64,000 bases of DNA from Amanita rubescens. Its lineage: Eukaryota; Basidiomycota; Agaricomycetes; Agaricales; Amanitaceae. Below, in pieces: positions 35,449 to 47,351 of this stretch; within the stretch, counting starts at the first letter, position 1, and each line of letters opens with the position of its first letter. The notes under the pieces were generated by a model, which was not told the DNA's origin, did no database searches, and saw nothing but the letters and a program-made list of their open reading frames with translations. The DNA is taken from positions 62,001 to 126,000 of the forward strand of contig WION01000131.1 in NCBI GenBank assembly GCA_015039365.1, read 5' to 3'. A program made the translations under genes and the position numbers.

Positions 35449-36239
35449 TAAAATTGTGAACGATTTGCTTACGTCTATACGGATGGTATTTGCTATCGGG
35501 ACCTTCACGTTTGAACAAGATTTATGATCATGGACGTTGCGTTCTTGTTTATATCTTTGTAAGGAATTCTTAGTTTATCGACAGCTTTAGTGCCTCATGT
35601 AAACGAAAAGTTGGACAATGCCAGTTGCTTTTTTTGAATTTACTGAATTTGTCAAGGGGGTTCACATGATATGTAATGTTTTGAAAATCAATATGATAAT
35701 TAATTACGTACACGTCCTTGACCATATGACCTTACCATCTTTTCTATTCACGTGCATGAGCCTATCTGTCAACTGCGAGATGAATGCGAAATCATGATGT
35801 ATCTCGTTTTAAGGTAAAGCCGTACCAACGTGGTATGGAGCGTTGCGAATGGGGTAAAGTGTGTCTATTAGCAATGTTGTACAACTGAACCAAAGCATAA
35901 CCCAGTCAGTAGACGCAAGGCGCTATTCATCATGATCGAGACAGGACCATCCACTTTGTGCTCCCGCATCAAACCAAACCTTGCCTTTTGGTAGTATAAT
36001 AGTTCTAAGAGTCGGGCACGCCTCATGCCATCTCTTCGCTATGTTTCGTTCATCAATGTCCTCCTCGGTATTCATTGTAGCCATGAATGTTATATACTAT
36101 AAAAGTTAGTAAACACCAAAAAAGTCTGCTTATAGCACGCACACACCTGCAGTGATCTAAACTTTACAAGATGAGCTGTGGTTGAATTTAATAATGCCTA
36201 AAAAAATGCAAAAGATAAGCCATACTTTTCGAAACAAGA
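35449..36239. other. Convergent 3' intergenic region
   Basis: About 790 bases, AT-rich, between the ends of the surface-protein gene and the F-box gene. No open frame of note. Confidence 0.5.
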
Positions 36240-37376
36240 CTAGATAGTATATAGCCCCACCGAATTACATTGCGTCAGTAACAAGACGACATGGAGAGCT
36301 TCCAGCCGAGGAAACCTTTCTGCGAGCTGAGCAAACAAGAAAGCTGGCGCTTCGGGGTCAAAGCTGATTAAGCTCAACCTCCGAATAGCACCTGACGTCA
36401 AGGTCAGCGCATCCAGTGTTCCAGTGGCACACCGAGGGAATAACGGCACAGACGCCGTACGCACTCCACGTCCGTGCGCGACCGTGCGAATGATGGGCGG
36501 ACCAGCGTGGACCGCGTTGAACAGAGTCAACGACGGTAACGAGTCTTGCTTGAGCTCAAAATCTGTCGATAGAGGTTCGATATCCATTTCCGGGTTGATA
36601 ATGTTGAACGGGTTGAGGGACGACTTGGCGTTTTGGAAGCCTCGGAGGGTTAATTCCACTATCCCCGGCTGGGATTCGAGGAACCTGGCGAGTGGAGCTT
36701 TGCAATGCAGAGATGTGGTAAAGTGGCGCAGGGAGAAGGTACACCCATCTAGTATCCAAGTGGGAGATTGGTGAGTGGGGAAGTCGAGGTTGAGAAAGTT
36801 GAGTGACGTCAGAGACTTGAGAACGGTGTGTAGCAGACGGTATAGGTTATGAGTGGGTTGGAAAGGCTGCCACTCGACGTCCAGGGAACGAACTAGAGGT
36901 GGGAGAGAAGGATTCCGGGTGAGTGTACGAAGACAGCGTATCCATTGGTGAGTCGGCAGCGACCTCAACGTGATGTCCTGGTATAGAAGCCGGATGGCAA
37001 TATTGTAGAATGCATTGCTTGCTTGGGTGAGCAATGCGAGATCCCCGCGACAGACACGAGAGAAAATCAAGCTGAGCAACTCGGTTGGAAGCCTGGAGCG
37101 AGTGGAGGGGCTGATGGAGGCGTCAGGGTAATCACAACACAAATCCACTAGACCCGATATTCCGTGTCGCGCTCCTCTCCTGATAGTCACCTGCACAATC
37201 TCCTGTCCATTCGGCGTCATGACGAATGATGAACGAATAAATGAGTCGCCAGGGGCGGCGTCGTAGTCGGCGGTCGTGGCAGGTGGGAGCCGAACGAAAT
37301 AAGCTTCATTCAATACGTCGCAGTGTCCGATTACTGGATGGGCCGTTATCAACCATTTTACCTCGACAGTTCTCAA
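36240..37376 (-). CDS. F-box/LRR-like protein
   Basis: A single-exon reading of 378 codons. A Leu/Pro F-box begins at about residue 92 (RLPTELLSLIFSRVCRGDLA, LLTQASNAFYNIAIRLLYQD). It is followed by Leu-rich repeats such as SLTSLNFLNLDFPTHQSP, GIVELTLRGF and DALTLTSGAIRRLSLI. The 90 residues ahead of the F-box (LITAHPVIGHCDVLNEAYF and similar) are unusual for the class and might belong to an upstream exon or an overlong start. A substrate-receptor role in an SCF ligase is expected. The target is unknown. Confidence 0.78.
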   Translation of the reverse strand: MRTVEVKWLITAHPVIGHCDVLNEAYFVRLPPATTADYDAAPGDSFIRSSFVMTPNGQEIVQVTIRRGARHGISGLVDLCCDYPDASISPSTRSRLPTELLSLIFSRVCRGDLALLTQASNAFYNIAIRLLYQDITLRSLPTHQWIRCLRTLTRNPSLPPLVRSLDVEWQPFQPTHNLYRLLHTVLKSLTSLNFLNLDFPTHQSPTWILDGCTFSLRHFTTSLHCKAPLARFLESQPGIVELTLRGFQNAKSSLNPFNIINPEMDIEPLSTDFELKQDSLPSLTLFNAVHAGPPIIRTVAHGRGVRTASVPLFPRCATGTLDALTLTSGAIRRLSLISFDPEAPAFLFAQLAERFPRLEALHVVLLLTQCNSVGLYTI

Positions 37377-37726
37377 GTTCTCATCTCGAAACTATTTTAC
37401 ATCAAATTTGGTAAATTTAACAATTTGGTTGCATGTTCGACGGATATGACATTCCCTACACTACAAATCCGAGTCTAATCGGAACATTACATTACAATAA
37501 ACTCGAAGTTCCCTTCAATTTGGATCGCTCCTTTCCATCATATCGATACCATGTTGTTCAGGACTACTTGAACCCTCTTTCCCATATTTGGATTTTTCCT
37601 AGCAGATAGTGTCATCCCGCTTGAAATACTGGAAATCAAAGAGCTTATTTACCTCTTCAAAATCGGAAGGTGATTCTGGAATCACCGGCTCTCTACCCAA
37701 AAGTTTAAGTCTAATGAATGGTCGAA
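37377..37726. other. Intergenic, no gene
   Basis: Short region between two minus-strand genes: the F-box start on one side, the permease 3' end on the other. Confidence 0.4.
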
Positions 37727-40231
37727 TCAGCGCAAGAGACGATGTTGAACAAATGATACACACATCCAACCAGGCAAGATGCTCCCTGGGGGTATAACCC
37801 ATTCTTCTGCATTGTGGTGGTCAGCGGGTCTTATCCTTCCGCCTGTAGATTTCGACAGAAGGTAGGCAAAACCGTTTAGAAGGACGTAGGATGTGATCCC
37901 AGCAATGACGCCATAGGCGATGCTGCACAGATATCACGTTATCAGTGAAGAATTTTCATATAAAAACCAGGAGATACGAACTTGTATGTCAGGGGAATGA
38001 TAATGAGTGTCAAAAACGCAGGAACGGAATCACCAACATAATCCCAGTTGATCTCCATAACGCTGAAATGCCAATTAATATACGCGCATCGTTGAAACAG
38101 GAACCTTACTTTCGAATCATGAGCGAACCGACGATTACCAGTGCGCTACCCGTGGCCCAAGGGGGTATAGATGCAAAGATTGGTGCAAAGAATACCGAAA
38201 CGAAGAATGCGAGTCCCGTCGTCATCGCTGTTAAACCAGTCTTGCCACCCTCTGATAGTAACATGTATATGTAAGGTGTATCAATTATCGTTGGGCACGT
38301 ACCGCTAATTCCTGTAGCACTTTCAACAAATGAAGTGACAGGACTAGTCCCCATGAGAGCTCCCATGCTGATACAAAACGCATCTACACAGTAGGCAATC
38401 GTTGAGTTTTCAAAGTCGAATGTTACTGGATCACGCAAGCCCGCAAACTTCGCCATTGAATACAGAGTACTGGATGTATTTCAGTCAAGTTATGATGGAG
38501 TTTGTCCAAAAACACGTACCCAGTTGTATCTAATTAGTGTAAAGGGCGGTAAATAATGGTAGTAACAAGGAATTGTTTAATGCTCACCGAGGATGTCGAC
38601 ATAAAGGAACGTAATCAAAGCATACCAGACGCGACCGTTCCTATGTATTAATGTTGAACCACTTGGTATAGTGTATACAAAGGGGAAGCCCACCCGTAAT
38701 TATACTGGTAGTTAAATGTCAGCCTTGTCAACTCAAAGAAGAAATTGGACTCACATCAAGAGCGTTTCCGATCTTCTCCAACTTGCGGAACGCAACAACC
38801 TGCTTGAAAAAATCAAACATTTCATCTCCAGCCGCTGTGTATGGGAAATATGTCACGGCAGTCGGTCGAGGCCAAGAGACGATAGCCGTCAAGAAGATAC
38901 CAATCAGAATGGCACCCCGAACACGGTACATCATCAAGAGTACGGTCACGACTCTGAGAAATGGTAAGTTATCGATGGGAATGAGGAACCGATAGCTATG
39001 ATACATACCCTCCGACGAAAATCCCCAACCACACCGTCGGATTCCTCAGCACTCTGCTATTGCAATATCCGACCAGGTCCGAGCTAATGTAGTCTTGCGG
39101 TAGACATCCTCCCAGAGCGACGAGGGTCGACGTGCTACCGCCTATGATCCCAAGACCACCCGATGCTAGACAGATTTAGCTTCGTCATCGTTTTCTGTGG
39201 CAAAAAAACTCACAGAGACCGATAAACCTGCCCAAATTAAGTTTCTTATCGCAGCTCTAGGCACGGAACGTGTTGAACAGTACTCACGCTATAAATAAAC
39301 CAATACCCGCGCCGACAGCGAGCACGAGAGATTGTGGCATGATTCGAACAAGCCATTGCCGCAAGCCGATGAGGGACAGGAAGAGGAAGATCCATCTGAT
39401 CAGGAGGTGGCGTGAGTGATATCACATGGTGTTCAAATAGATGAAGCATACCCCTCCATGAATACTGCCGCGAGAGCTTCACGATAGGTGATTAGGCCAG
39501 TTCCATGAAATCCTACTACGGAATATGTAAACTGTATCAACCGTCACGATAAGTCAGATGGAGAGTATCATATAGTACGCACGTAAGCATTAAGACCCAG
39601 TCCAGGTGCCAAACCAACTGGCATATTGGCCAACAACCCCATCAAGAATGACGCCAGGGCGGAAATTGCAGCCGTGGTTGTGATAAGGTCACGCCGCACT
39701 TCATTGACGCAGGATAGATAGGTGGTGTCGTTAACGCAACTGTCGGACAAAGTGCACACGCAGGTGCCTCCTGTATCAGATATTATGGACGCATTGACGG
39801 ATATCTGGGGCCCGAAGTGAGGTTATAAATGTCGGTGCGAGCGTCGGAATGTATATAGGACGTACAATGTAAGCCATGGCCGCCTTAAACGCGAGGAGGA
39901 TTAGGGACCTGTTGCTCTTTAACAGCCTGACGAATGCGCTCACCCATGTTGTCAGCCCAGCTCGGATCTCGGTCTATCGTAATATCTGTCGCGTGACCGG
40001 GTGGCCTTGCAAGGAAATGGTGCAGAGACGTACTGTAAACCGTGAACCTGTTCTTTCTTTGGGTTTTCCACATCCGTCGAGTAAAAACCATCGGCCTATG
40101 AATGAAGTTGCGACCTGTTATAGTATGGGCAAAACAGAGTTAACGTAAGTGCCTGTTTTCAGTTGAACACAGATGTAAATAGAACGCACACGTTCGTCCA
40201 AAGCATCCACTAATTGCATTACCTTGCCCAT
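37727..40231 (-). CDS. AzgA-type purine (adenine/guanine/hypoxanthine) permease
   Basis: Plasma-membrane proton symporter for purine bases, of the AzgA branch of the nucleobase transporters (NCS2/NAT-like fold). About a dozen exons: [34 protein letters not shown]; then [10 protein letters not shown] and AAMAYIV (helix 1) with [60 protein letters not shown] and [88 protein letters not shown]. The Gly-rich [10 protein letters not shown] and [14 protein letters not shown] motifs, known to form the substrate region in this family, are intact. The C-terminus ([17 protein letters not shown]) is cytosolic. In Aspergillus such genes are nitrogen-regulated; nothing in the sequence shows that here. Confidence 0.9.
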
Positions 40232-40653
40232 TGCCTCTCGCCTGCGCTACGACCTCGGTTCAAGGGAAGGAGCGAATGATAGGGAGATAATGCCAAACAG
40301 TGCGTTCAAAGCCATGCTGGCCCTTTAGTACTTGCGTTCTATTAATAGGAACTGCCATTTAGTCGTACCTGACAAGATAAGAAATTTGCATAAAACAAGT
40401 GTCCATGTGCACTTTGACGTCTATTCAATGGCTGAGATCACGGGGTCGCTGCGCTGATCGATGCGCCACAGAGGGGGCTTATGGTTACCCTTGACAATCA
40501 TTATGCATACTAACGTGCGGTCGTTCATGCTCAGGTCATGCGGCTACCGCGGGGACATTGGAACGAAGTCTCTGCGGAACACCAAATCACGCTCACGCTC
40601 ACGCGATTAGATTATACTAGTCACGTTACCTGGTCGCGCTACTACCGCGTGTT
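40232..40653. promoter_or_regulatory. Upstream region of the purine permease
   Basis: About 420 bases between the permease start and the transposon. It carries short direct repeats of cacgctcacg (about 40590-40605). The hAT element sits about 430 bases upstream of the start codon and could affect its regulation. Confidence 0.35.
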
Positions 40654-40661
40654 GTGCGCAG
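40654..40661 (+). repeat. Left 8-bp target-site duplication of the hAT element
   Basis: gtgcgcag, identical to the eight bases at 43264-43271 on the other side of the element. Confidence 0.9.
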
Positions 40662-40772
40662 TAAGGCTCCAACCATATAGTATATGTATAGGGTTGAGGG
40701 CGTAAATATACGGATATGGTAATTTACACACTATTTACCATATATATAGAGTTATACAATAACTATATACGG

Positions 40773-43131
40773 TTATTCCAGGAGTTCCACCGAGCCATGC
40801 TTCAGGCGCTTTGCCGGCTTCTGGACGACATCTAGAAGCCCACTCCGGATCCATACCTTCGTCAAAAGGGCCTCGCGAACTGTTTCAGCCCTCAGAGAGC
40901 TACGAAGATCAGTGCAAATATGCCTGGATTTGGAGAATACCCGTTCTACTGCAACACTCGTGGCCGGTATGGCAAGGATGTCGCGTGCGAGTAAAGCAAT
41001 AGTCGGGAACACTCCTGAAAGGTTCTACATAATTCAGACAGGTGCGTAAACAGTCAGATAATGCAATTCTGATAACATACCTTCCATTTGACCAATAAGT
41101 TATCATCCAGTCCACCTCGCCCGCCTTCAAACGAAACATATCGTTTCACCTCTTCTAGCCAAACTTCTGTGGATGCTGAAGTTGTCGGAACTGCAATGTC
41201 AAAGTTGAAAACGTCAAAATCCCAGCCACCGGCTTTGTTTAATTTTGATGAGGATGGATTTGTGATAGAATCGGAAGACTCAGAGTCAGCAGCAGTGGGT
41301 CGATTCTCATGGTATGTTTGCACTACATGCTCTAGCAAGGCCCGAGCACTAGCCACAGCATCTCGTCGAGCCTGAGGGTCCTGAGAATTTGATATGGTGT
41401 TCTGGAACCATTCTACACGTAAATAGGGGTGAAGGGCTATTGAAACTGGCGATTAGATTCAAGCATAGATCAATATTAACCAAACATACCGGTTGCGAGA
41501 ATGTAATATTGATTTTTGAATGCGGGCTCTTTGTATTTTAGCAATTTCTCGCGTCCTGCCTTTGCTGCTGCACGAATATCGGGGCCATATTCATTATTTT
41601 CAGCAATGCGAATCATATGCCGATCGAGTTGTAGGTAAAACGGGAGGACAAAAGGGAGGGTAGGGTGGGTTGAAGAAGACATGCGTAACGTTACTTGCGT
41701 GAATGGCTGTGATCATCATTAGTGTTTGTCAAATAAAATAAGCATATTAGTTAGTACATACCTCTAATATATCAGCTATCTGCTCAAGAATCGACCAATC
41801 TGATGGTTTTAGTATCAGTCCATGTAACTCTGGTACGGCAAAAACCCAGCTATTGATTGCCTGCATTCATAATTTTAGTACTAGTAAATGCAAAAGATTG
41901 ATGATAAGTATACCTCTCGTAACAATAAGGCTCGGCGTATCATCGCATGGGTAAAGTTCCACCGTGTTCGTACATCACGGATGACCATAAGACGTACACG
42001 TTTGGGGTCGTTGCCGTACTTCTCCTGGGTGATTGCATGAAATTTGGCTCGACGCTGAGGTGATGATGTGATTTTTGTCGTGATGAAACGAAGCTGAGTT
42101 GAAGGTGAGTTCAGAGTAGCGTGACCAGGGAACTTGAACGACGTACTCGTTTAAGTGCGCTCTGTCCTTCATATAAGTTGACTGTAATATCGTCGGCCTT
42201 GTTGAAGTCATCCAACTTATCATCTTGGTTCACGTTAGGTTCCTCCTGCTCCATGACCCGAAGTTCATTGTCTTCCATCACATCATAATGAATTGGGTAC
42301 TCCCGACCAAGCAAGTAATGATCTTCTTGATCAGGACTCTCTGCTTCGTCTAGACCATGCAGGAATGCCTGGACTACAAGGTTAACAACATGGGCGAAGC
42401 ATCGTATATGCATGTCTGATGTTTTAGGAATACCATAACGAGTCAACAGGAGATCCGATACCGTTGCAACAGCTACGTCGTTTACTGATGCATTATCTGT
42501 GGTAAGGCTGATAAGGTAAACCATAACATAGGTAAGTATAACGCAGAGTACTAGATGTTACGATCACATATCTTTGATAGCCCCCCACGCTGGCGAGCAC
42601 CCGCAAAAAAGGCATATCCTGCATGAATACCTTCGTGTTCTTTCACCTCCAGTGGTTTGAAGTCGACGATATGCTCAATGAGCTCCCAGTCATCATTGAT
42701 ATAAAAGGCTGCTGTACACGAAAATGTATAGATCATTTGCTTTGTCGTCCATGTATCAGTCGTATACGCTATCCTTGATTTCGTCTCCTGAAACATTGTA
42801 GCAAAACAGTGATCCAATCTATGTGAAGATAGGCTTACAGTAAATAGACGGACAACTTTCCCATGTAGCTCTTCATATATCTTAGACAGTTGATTACGCA
42901 TAGTTGTATCGGTTGGCAACGTGAACCTGATCTTGAGGTAGTTGAACAGGAGTTGGAGCGATGGTATTCCGGCCTCACTTCCACGTTGGGCGAGAGTTTC
43001 AAGTGATATTGATGTGCTTCATCACTAATCCGGTCGATTGGGCCCTTCGGCACTGTCTGAGGCACGAATCGCATAGCCGTGAAGCACGACTCGAGGCTTG
43101 CTTTCTTTGGGCATATTTGCTCCGGAGACAA
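40773..43131 (-). CDS. hAT transposase
   Basis: Cut-and-paste transposase in several exons. Recognisable parts in order: LQLLFNYLKIRFTLPTDTT; after an in-frame intron with donor GTAAGC, ETKSRIAYTTDTWTTKQMIY (the catalytic-core start with Asp-Thr-Trp), FYINDDWELIEHIVDFKPLE; then LTTDNASVNDVAVA and DMHIRCFAHVVNLVVQAFL (second acidic residue and the CxxH helix), and the C-terminal dimerisation region LLARDILAIPATSVAVERVF, SKSRHICTDLRSSLRAETV. The insertion domain (acidic, DEAESPDQEDHYLL) lies between. Whether all joins are open is not settled, so activity is unknown; the N-terminal exons near 43000 are the weakest. Confidence 0.8.
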
Positions 43132-43190
43132 CCGTATAAATAAACTATATACCGTATGTTTACCGTATTTTGACCTTTCCCTCGCAGACC

Positions 43191-43213
43191 CTATACGTAT
43201 ACGTATACGTATA
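43191..43213 (+). repeat. (ATACGT)n subterminal repeat of the hAT element
   Basis: Several copies of a tatacg hexamer next to a palindrome, just inside the right end. Subterminal repeats like these are transposase-binding sites in other hAT elements; here that is inference. Confidence 0.6.
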
Positions 43214-43263
43214 CCATATCTACCGTATATATACGGTAGATAGATAGTACGGTTGGAGCCTTA

Positions 43264-43271
43264 GTGCGCAG
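43264..43271 (+). repeat. Right 8-bp target-site duplication of the hAT element
   Basis: gtgcgcag, matching 40654-40661 exactly. Confidence 0.9.
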
Positions 43272-45660
43272 AAAAGCTGTCAAAGCGGGAGGTCTTCTGT
43301 TCCAAACTTCCATCGCACACACACTCTCCGGACATGTCAGATTATCCAGAAACTCGTACCCTTTTGTTTCTACGTGCTATTCTTGAAATTTGAAGAGCGT
43401 ATGTCTCTAAAAGGTTCACATACGCTTTACTCACGTCGGAGCCAGCAGCCTCAGTCCACCCGTATATCGAATGCAGGTGCTATCAATACTTTGTGGGAAT
43501 TATTATCGCAAGAGGACTACTTGTCGCTCGATGAGAAGTGACTTACTGGTTCCATGGCAGAGCGGGCAGGGCAACGGATTTCCCTTTGACTGTCTCTTAA
43601 GGAGCCATCCACTTAATTCCTCCGCGAGCGCCGAGTTTAGCCGATAGTAATCGATGATAAAGTGATGGTATATACGACTCGTGGTCTAGTTTCAGATTGA
43701 CAGATCCGGTAATCAACTGGATATCATGTAATATACCAAGGTAAACATACCACGTTAACTTTGTTTCGTGTGCGTCTTCAGGCGTCTTCCCATTGGCCGT
43801 GCACTCTCTAGAGTCCGGGAGTCTCCGACTCTCCGTTCCGTCACCTCTAGCCGCTAGCGAGGCCCCACCTGGGATCCCGAAGACGAGTTCGCGTCATGCT
43901 GTAAATATTTTCCGCTGCAGACGACTGGGGTCATCAATCTTATATTGTGCGCATATGACACGGCGTGGTGTTACCTTCCAGGAACCATGCTTTCGGTGAC
44001 GTCAATGAAATATCCCTACGACGCCCATTATGCCAGATCTAGAAACTCGATGGTTCCATACGGCCGCTGCCTGAGATCGAACTTTCTCGCGGCGCAATAG
44101 GGCGTAATAAGGCCTAATCCTAATCTGCGAAACAATAAGAGGGTTTTCGGCCTGGATCAATGATGAATGTATGCATCATGCTGGGGAACCAGTTTCGTCG
44201 TTGGGCGGACAATCAAAGCATGTACCATGTGATGGATGCCACTGCGATAAGTAAGTAAGTGGAGCTCCTATATGTTGCTTCATTTTCGCTTATACATGTG
44301 GACGTACGAAGGGGCAATCCCGTGGTGAATATGCTGTGCGAGCCAAAAACAAGCTAGATACAAAGATATTCTCCTTTATCTCTCTTCGCGCGTGGACGTC
44401 CTATATCCAACAGTTGTACACGGGATCCACAGTCCATTGAGCGGTGCCTTGCGCATTGAAGAATATTGATCGGATGTGTGTGCGCGCCAGATGATCGTGG
44501 CACCTAGTGGCCTGGACTTCAGGGGTGAATAGAACACCAGAACACTATCCCATTGTTAGCTACTAGGTCGTCATCTAGAACAGCGATAGACAGTTCTCCT
44601 TAAATACTAGAAATGAACAATCCGGCGTCATTTGAGGAGTCACCGTGACGAAGTTGAAAATGATGTGAAAAAAACACGAGATTCAGCGGTCCCCTCGTTA
44701 CGCAGAACCGCTAATGAAAGTCTGTCCAGCGCTTTTCGATCTTGTTGATAATTTCGTTTTAGTCATAAGCAGAACAGCTTGAGGAAGAATGAGTCGAACA
44801 AATATTTGTGGCCATTTGGTTGACGGCGGACGTGCCACGTGAAAAACTGCTAGAAAATTGGTAGTCCCTAGGAATACTGTGCATCGGTTTCAGCAGCATC
44901 TCTTGCCATGTACGCTCACTATGTTGTTTCATCGCAGCCCGTTCCTAGGCATTCGTGCTCCAGTACGTTGTACAATCATATGCTACAATGAAGCACGCAA
45001 GCTGCATACCAGGAGGGATCGAACTTCCTCTTCAACAATGGGAAACCTAACAGCCTAGACAGGTCCTGGAAGAATATTTCCGCAACGTCAGCGTGGAGAT
45101 GGTCTAGAGGTTTAATGCTGGTGACATTCATGTTAACGCAGCTTTGTCTCGCTGGGAAATTCCGGTAAGCCACATCCTTACGATCACCCAGAGGCGGTCA
45201 ATCTGATGAACCGTTCTAGCGCGCGTCACAGCAGGAACGGCATCAAAGCACTTCTTATAAGCCGGTGCTTATGGACGCTTCTCTTTGCCCTAATCGCTTG
45301 TTCTCGCGTAGTAGACGACGCATACATTCCTGTGGCCTACGATGGCGATTAAATCAAGGATCTTGTGCATAGATCGTAGTCGTGGGGACGATCCTACCAT
45401 GTTCTAAAATTATGAGTGAGCGCAGACAAATGTATATGAGGTTTTTTTCCCGTTTCTATCGGCTCATCGCCCTTGTCTTTCGCAAAGCATCCGCAAAGAC
45501 ATCATAGCCATACGTCACATTATAGCAAATACACGCCAATTACGTAAATCATATTTGACAAGACCTGAGAAAGCAAGATGAAGTAACTGTCGAAAAGCAA
45601 TGACTACACCCATCAACACGCTGAACTGTTTCTTCAATAGCTGCAGCTCACCTCAAGACA
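43272..45660. other. Long stretch without a supported gene
   Basis: 2.4 kb of mixed composition. Frames of 60-70 codons occur (43793-43999, 44858-45058, 44976-45173) but none has a domain or splice chain. A tRNA-like fold near 45008-45070 fails the length test. This may be a decayed region around the transposon. Confidence 0.45.
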
Positions 45661-46877
45661 TCAGATCGTCCCGCTCAACCTCTGCTTGGTGGCTAACTCG
45701 TCCGCCGCACGCATGGCAGCCTCGGCGTCGCTCAACTTGCTGAACGTTCCCGACTCGGGTAAACCACAACACTTGAAGTCCATGGAGCTCTCACTGCGAA
45801 TGTGACCGATTCCCCCTCGTTTGCTGCCGCCACCACCTTCTCTACCCATCTCAAACCCTCCAACTCCAGCCTCGTTCAGGGATACTCCCGAAGCTGCTTT
45901 CAAGCTCGAGCTCGAAGTCCTCTTCTGGATCTGCTTGTTTAGCCTCTCCAGTTTATCGGACAGCGATAACGAGAACGTGGAGTGGCAATTTTGATATTGC
46001 GTTCCCGCGTTGATCGGTGGGGATGACGGTAAGGACGAAGGGGTGAGTATGGGCGAATGCGTCGAGGATTTTGTCGGGGCAATGATCGTGCTCTCCGAGA
46101 ACGACCTCGGCCTGGACGAACAAGCATGGAAAGCCGGCGCAGGGGGACGGAACGTGCATGTGCCATCGTCGGCAATATGGTTGTACGGATCATCGTAATC
46201 AGGAACCGAGCCCGAATGAGAGTCGCGAAAACCGTGAGCACCGGAGGCGAGGCTTGGCATAGGCGGCTCGGAGAACTCGCGGACTCCAGATGACATACGA
46301 CCGGGAACTTGACTCTCCGCTGAAGGCGTAGCGCGAAATATGCCCATTTTGAAGAACTGCATGACGCTGCGCTCTTGGGAGTGCTGATAGAATAACAGTG
46401 ATGATGGGGTGTGAGAAGAGATGTCGTCCTCCTTGTCAGCCTCCTCGTCTTTCTCTTTTATATCCTCCTCTACTTTGGTGGCTGACTCGGAAAGTTCGGA
46501 ACTGCTGCCGAAGGTAATTTGCTTCAGTTTTGGTTCATCCTCCTCTTGCGACTCGTCCTCACGAATTGATTCTGCATCGCGGCGGGATTTACGACGATGC
46601 ATGGCATGGATCATTACGGCCACAACCAACGCTACGAAGGGAATGACGAACATGGGCACCAATGTGACGACGAGGACCCATGCTGCCGAGTTCCAGTCAC
46701 TGCAGGCGGCAGCGTTGGGATTGCTCGCGGCCCAGTTGTCGTCGTCGTTCGTGGCGTTGAACGTACCTTGAAAATCAAGTGAGCTTAGCGAAATGACTTG
46801 AGGTTGGAGATGACATTACAATTATACGTAGAGGTGTTGTATAAATATGACTTCACGATGAAAGCGGGGGCCGGCAT
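45661..46877 (-). CDS. Single-pass membrane protein with Ser-rich cytosolic tail, unknown function
   Basis: Two exons. The first starts MPAPAFIVKSYLYNTSTYN at 46877; an intron at 46767-46819 leads to CTFNATNDDDNWAASNPN, a short Asn-rich ectodomain with NxS/T sites, then one membrane helix (WVLVVTLVPMFVIPFVALVV) and a basic stop-transfer HRRKSRRD. The remaining 300 residues are acidic and then Ser/Pro-rich with low complexity. Near the C-terminus are a predicted helix (LSLSDKLERLNKQIQ) and SKLSDAEAAMRAADELATK. No signal peptide is clear, so the topology with the short end outside rests on the positive-inside rule. I do not recognise a family. Confidence 0.6.
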
Positions 46878-47351
46878 ATTCCAAGGCGCCTTTGTTGGGA
46901 TTGGAGACGCAGGTAGCGATGGCGTGTAGTGACGGCGCGTAAATGGTTCCCTGAGTCAGGGCACGGTTCTGGACGCGGAAGCGAGGAGTGGTCTTGAGCC
47001 GCAGACAATGATGGTCGAGTTCAGAGGACACTGGGCTTTGTTTCATATGGCTAGCTGAAGGTCATGGAGTAGTATTTCAGATACGCAGTCTAAACTCGGA
47101 CTTGGCACTGGCGTGTGTTCAGGTGCTCCGAATTTGATCCTGCGAAGCTTTCGTGAAGGCTTTCCTCATCTACTGCGTATATATAGGCGTTTGGGGCTCG
47201 GGAGAATGATGTCGAGAATGACGTTATTCATAATTATCAGTAACCTAATGTACGGAAGCGAAGAAAAGGACAGGCTGATGCTCAAATTTCCGCTGAATGT
47301 TTCGCTCACCATTATAACGACGCGTACATGGTCACAGTAATACAGGGCGAA
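46878..47351. other. Intergenic, no gene
   Basis: About 470 bases between two minus-strand genes. A frame at 46822-47046 (-) is an alternative reading upstream of the preceding gene and has no domain. Confidence 0.4.

Larger units (their letters stand above)
40662..43263 (-). mobile_element. hAT-family DNA transposon, 2.6 kb, with both ends
   Basis: The element is bounded by a 13-base perfect inverted repeat (taaggctccaacc at the left, its complement at 43251-43263) and by a perfect 8-bp target duplication, the length typical of hAT. Inside the ends lie AT-rich subterminal repeats built on tatacg/ccgtata, for example 43187-43245 with a palindromic ccgtatatatacgg. The transposase runs on the minus strand. 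Both ends and the duplication intact indicate a recent or well-preserved insertion. Confidence 0.93.

Noticed and set aside
45008..45070. tRNA-like fold on the minus strand with a six-base acceptor pair and TTCGATC loop
   Set aside because: Only about 61 bases long, with a poor T stem and an eight-base anticodon loop; not a functional nuclear tRNA.
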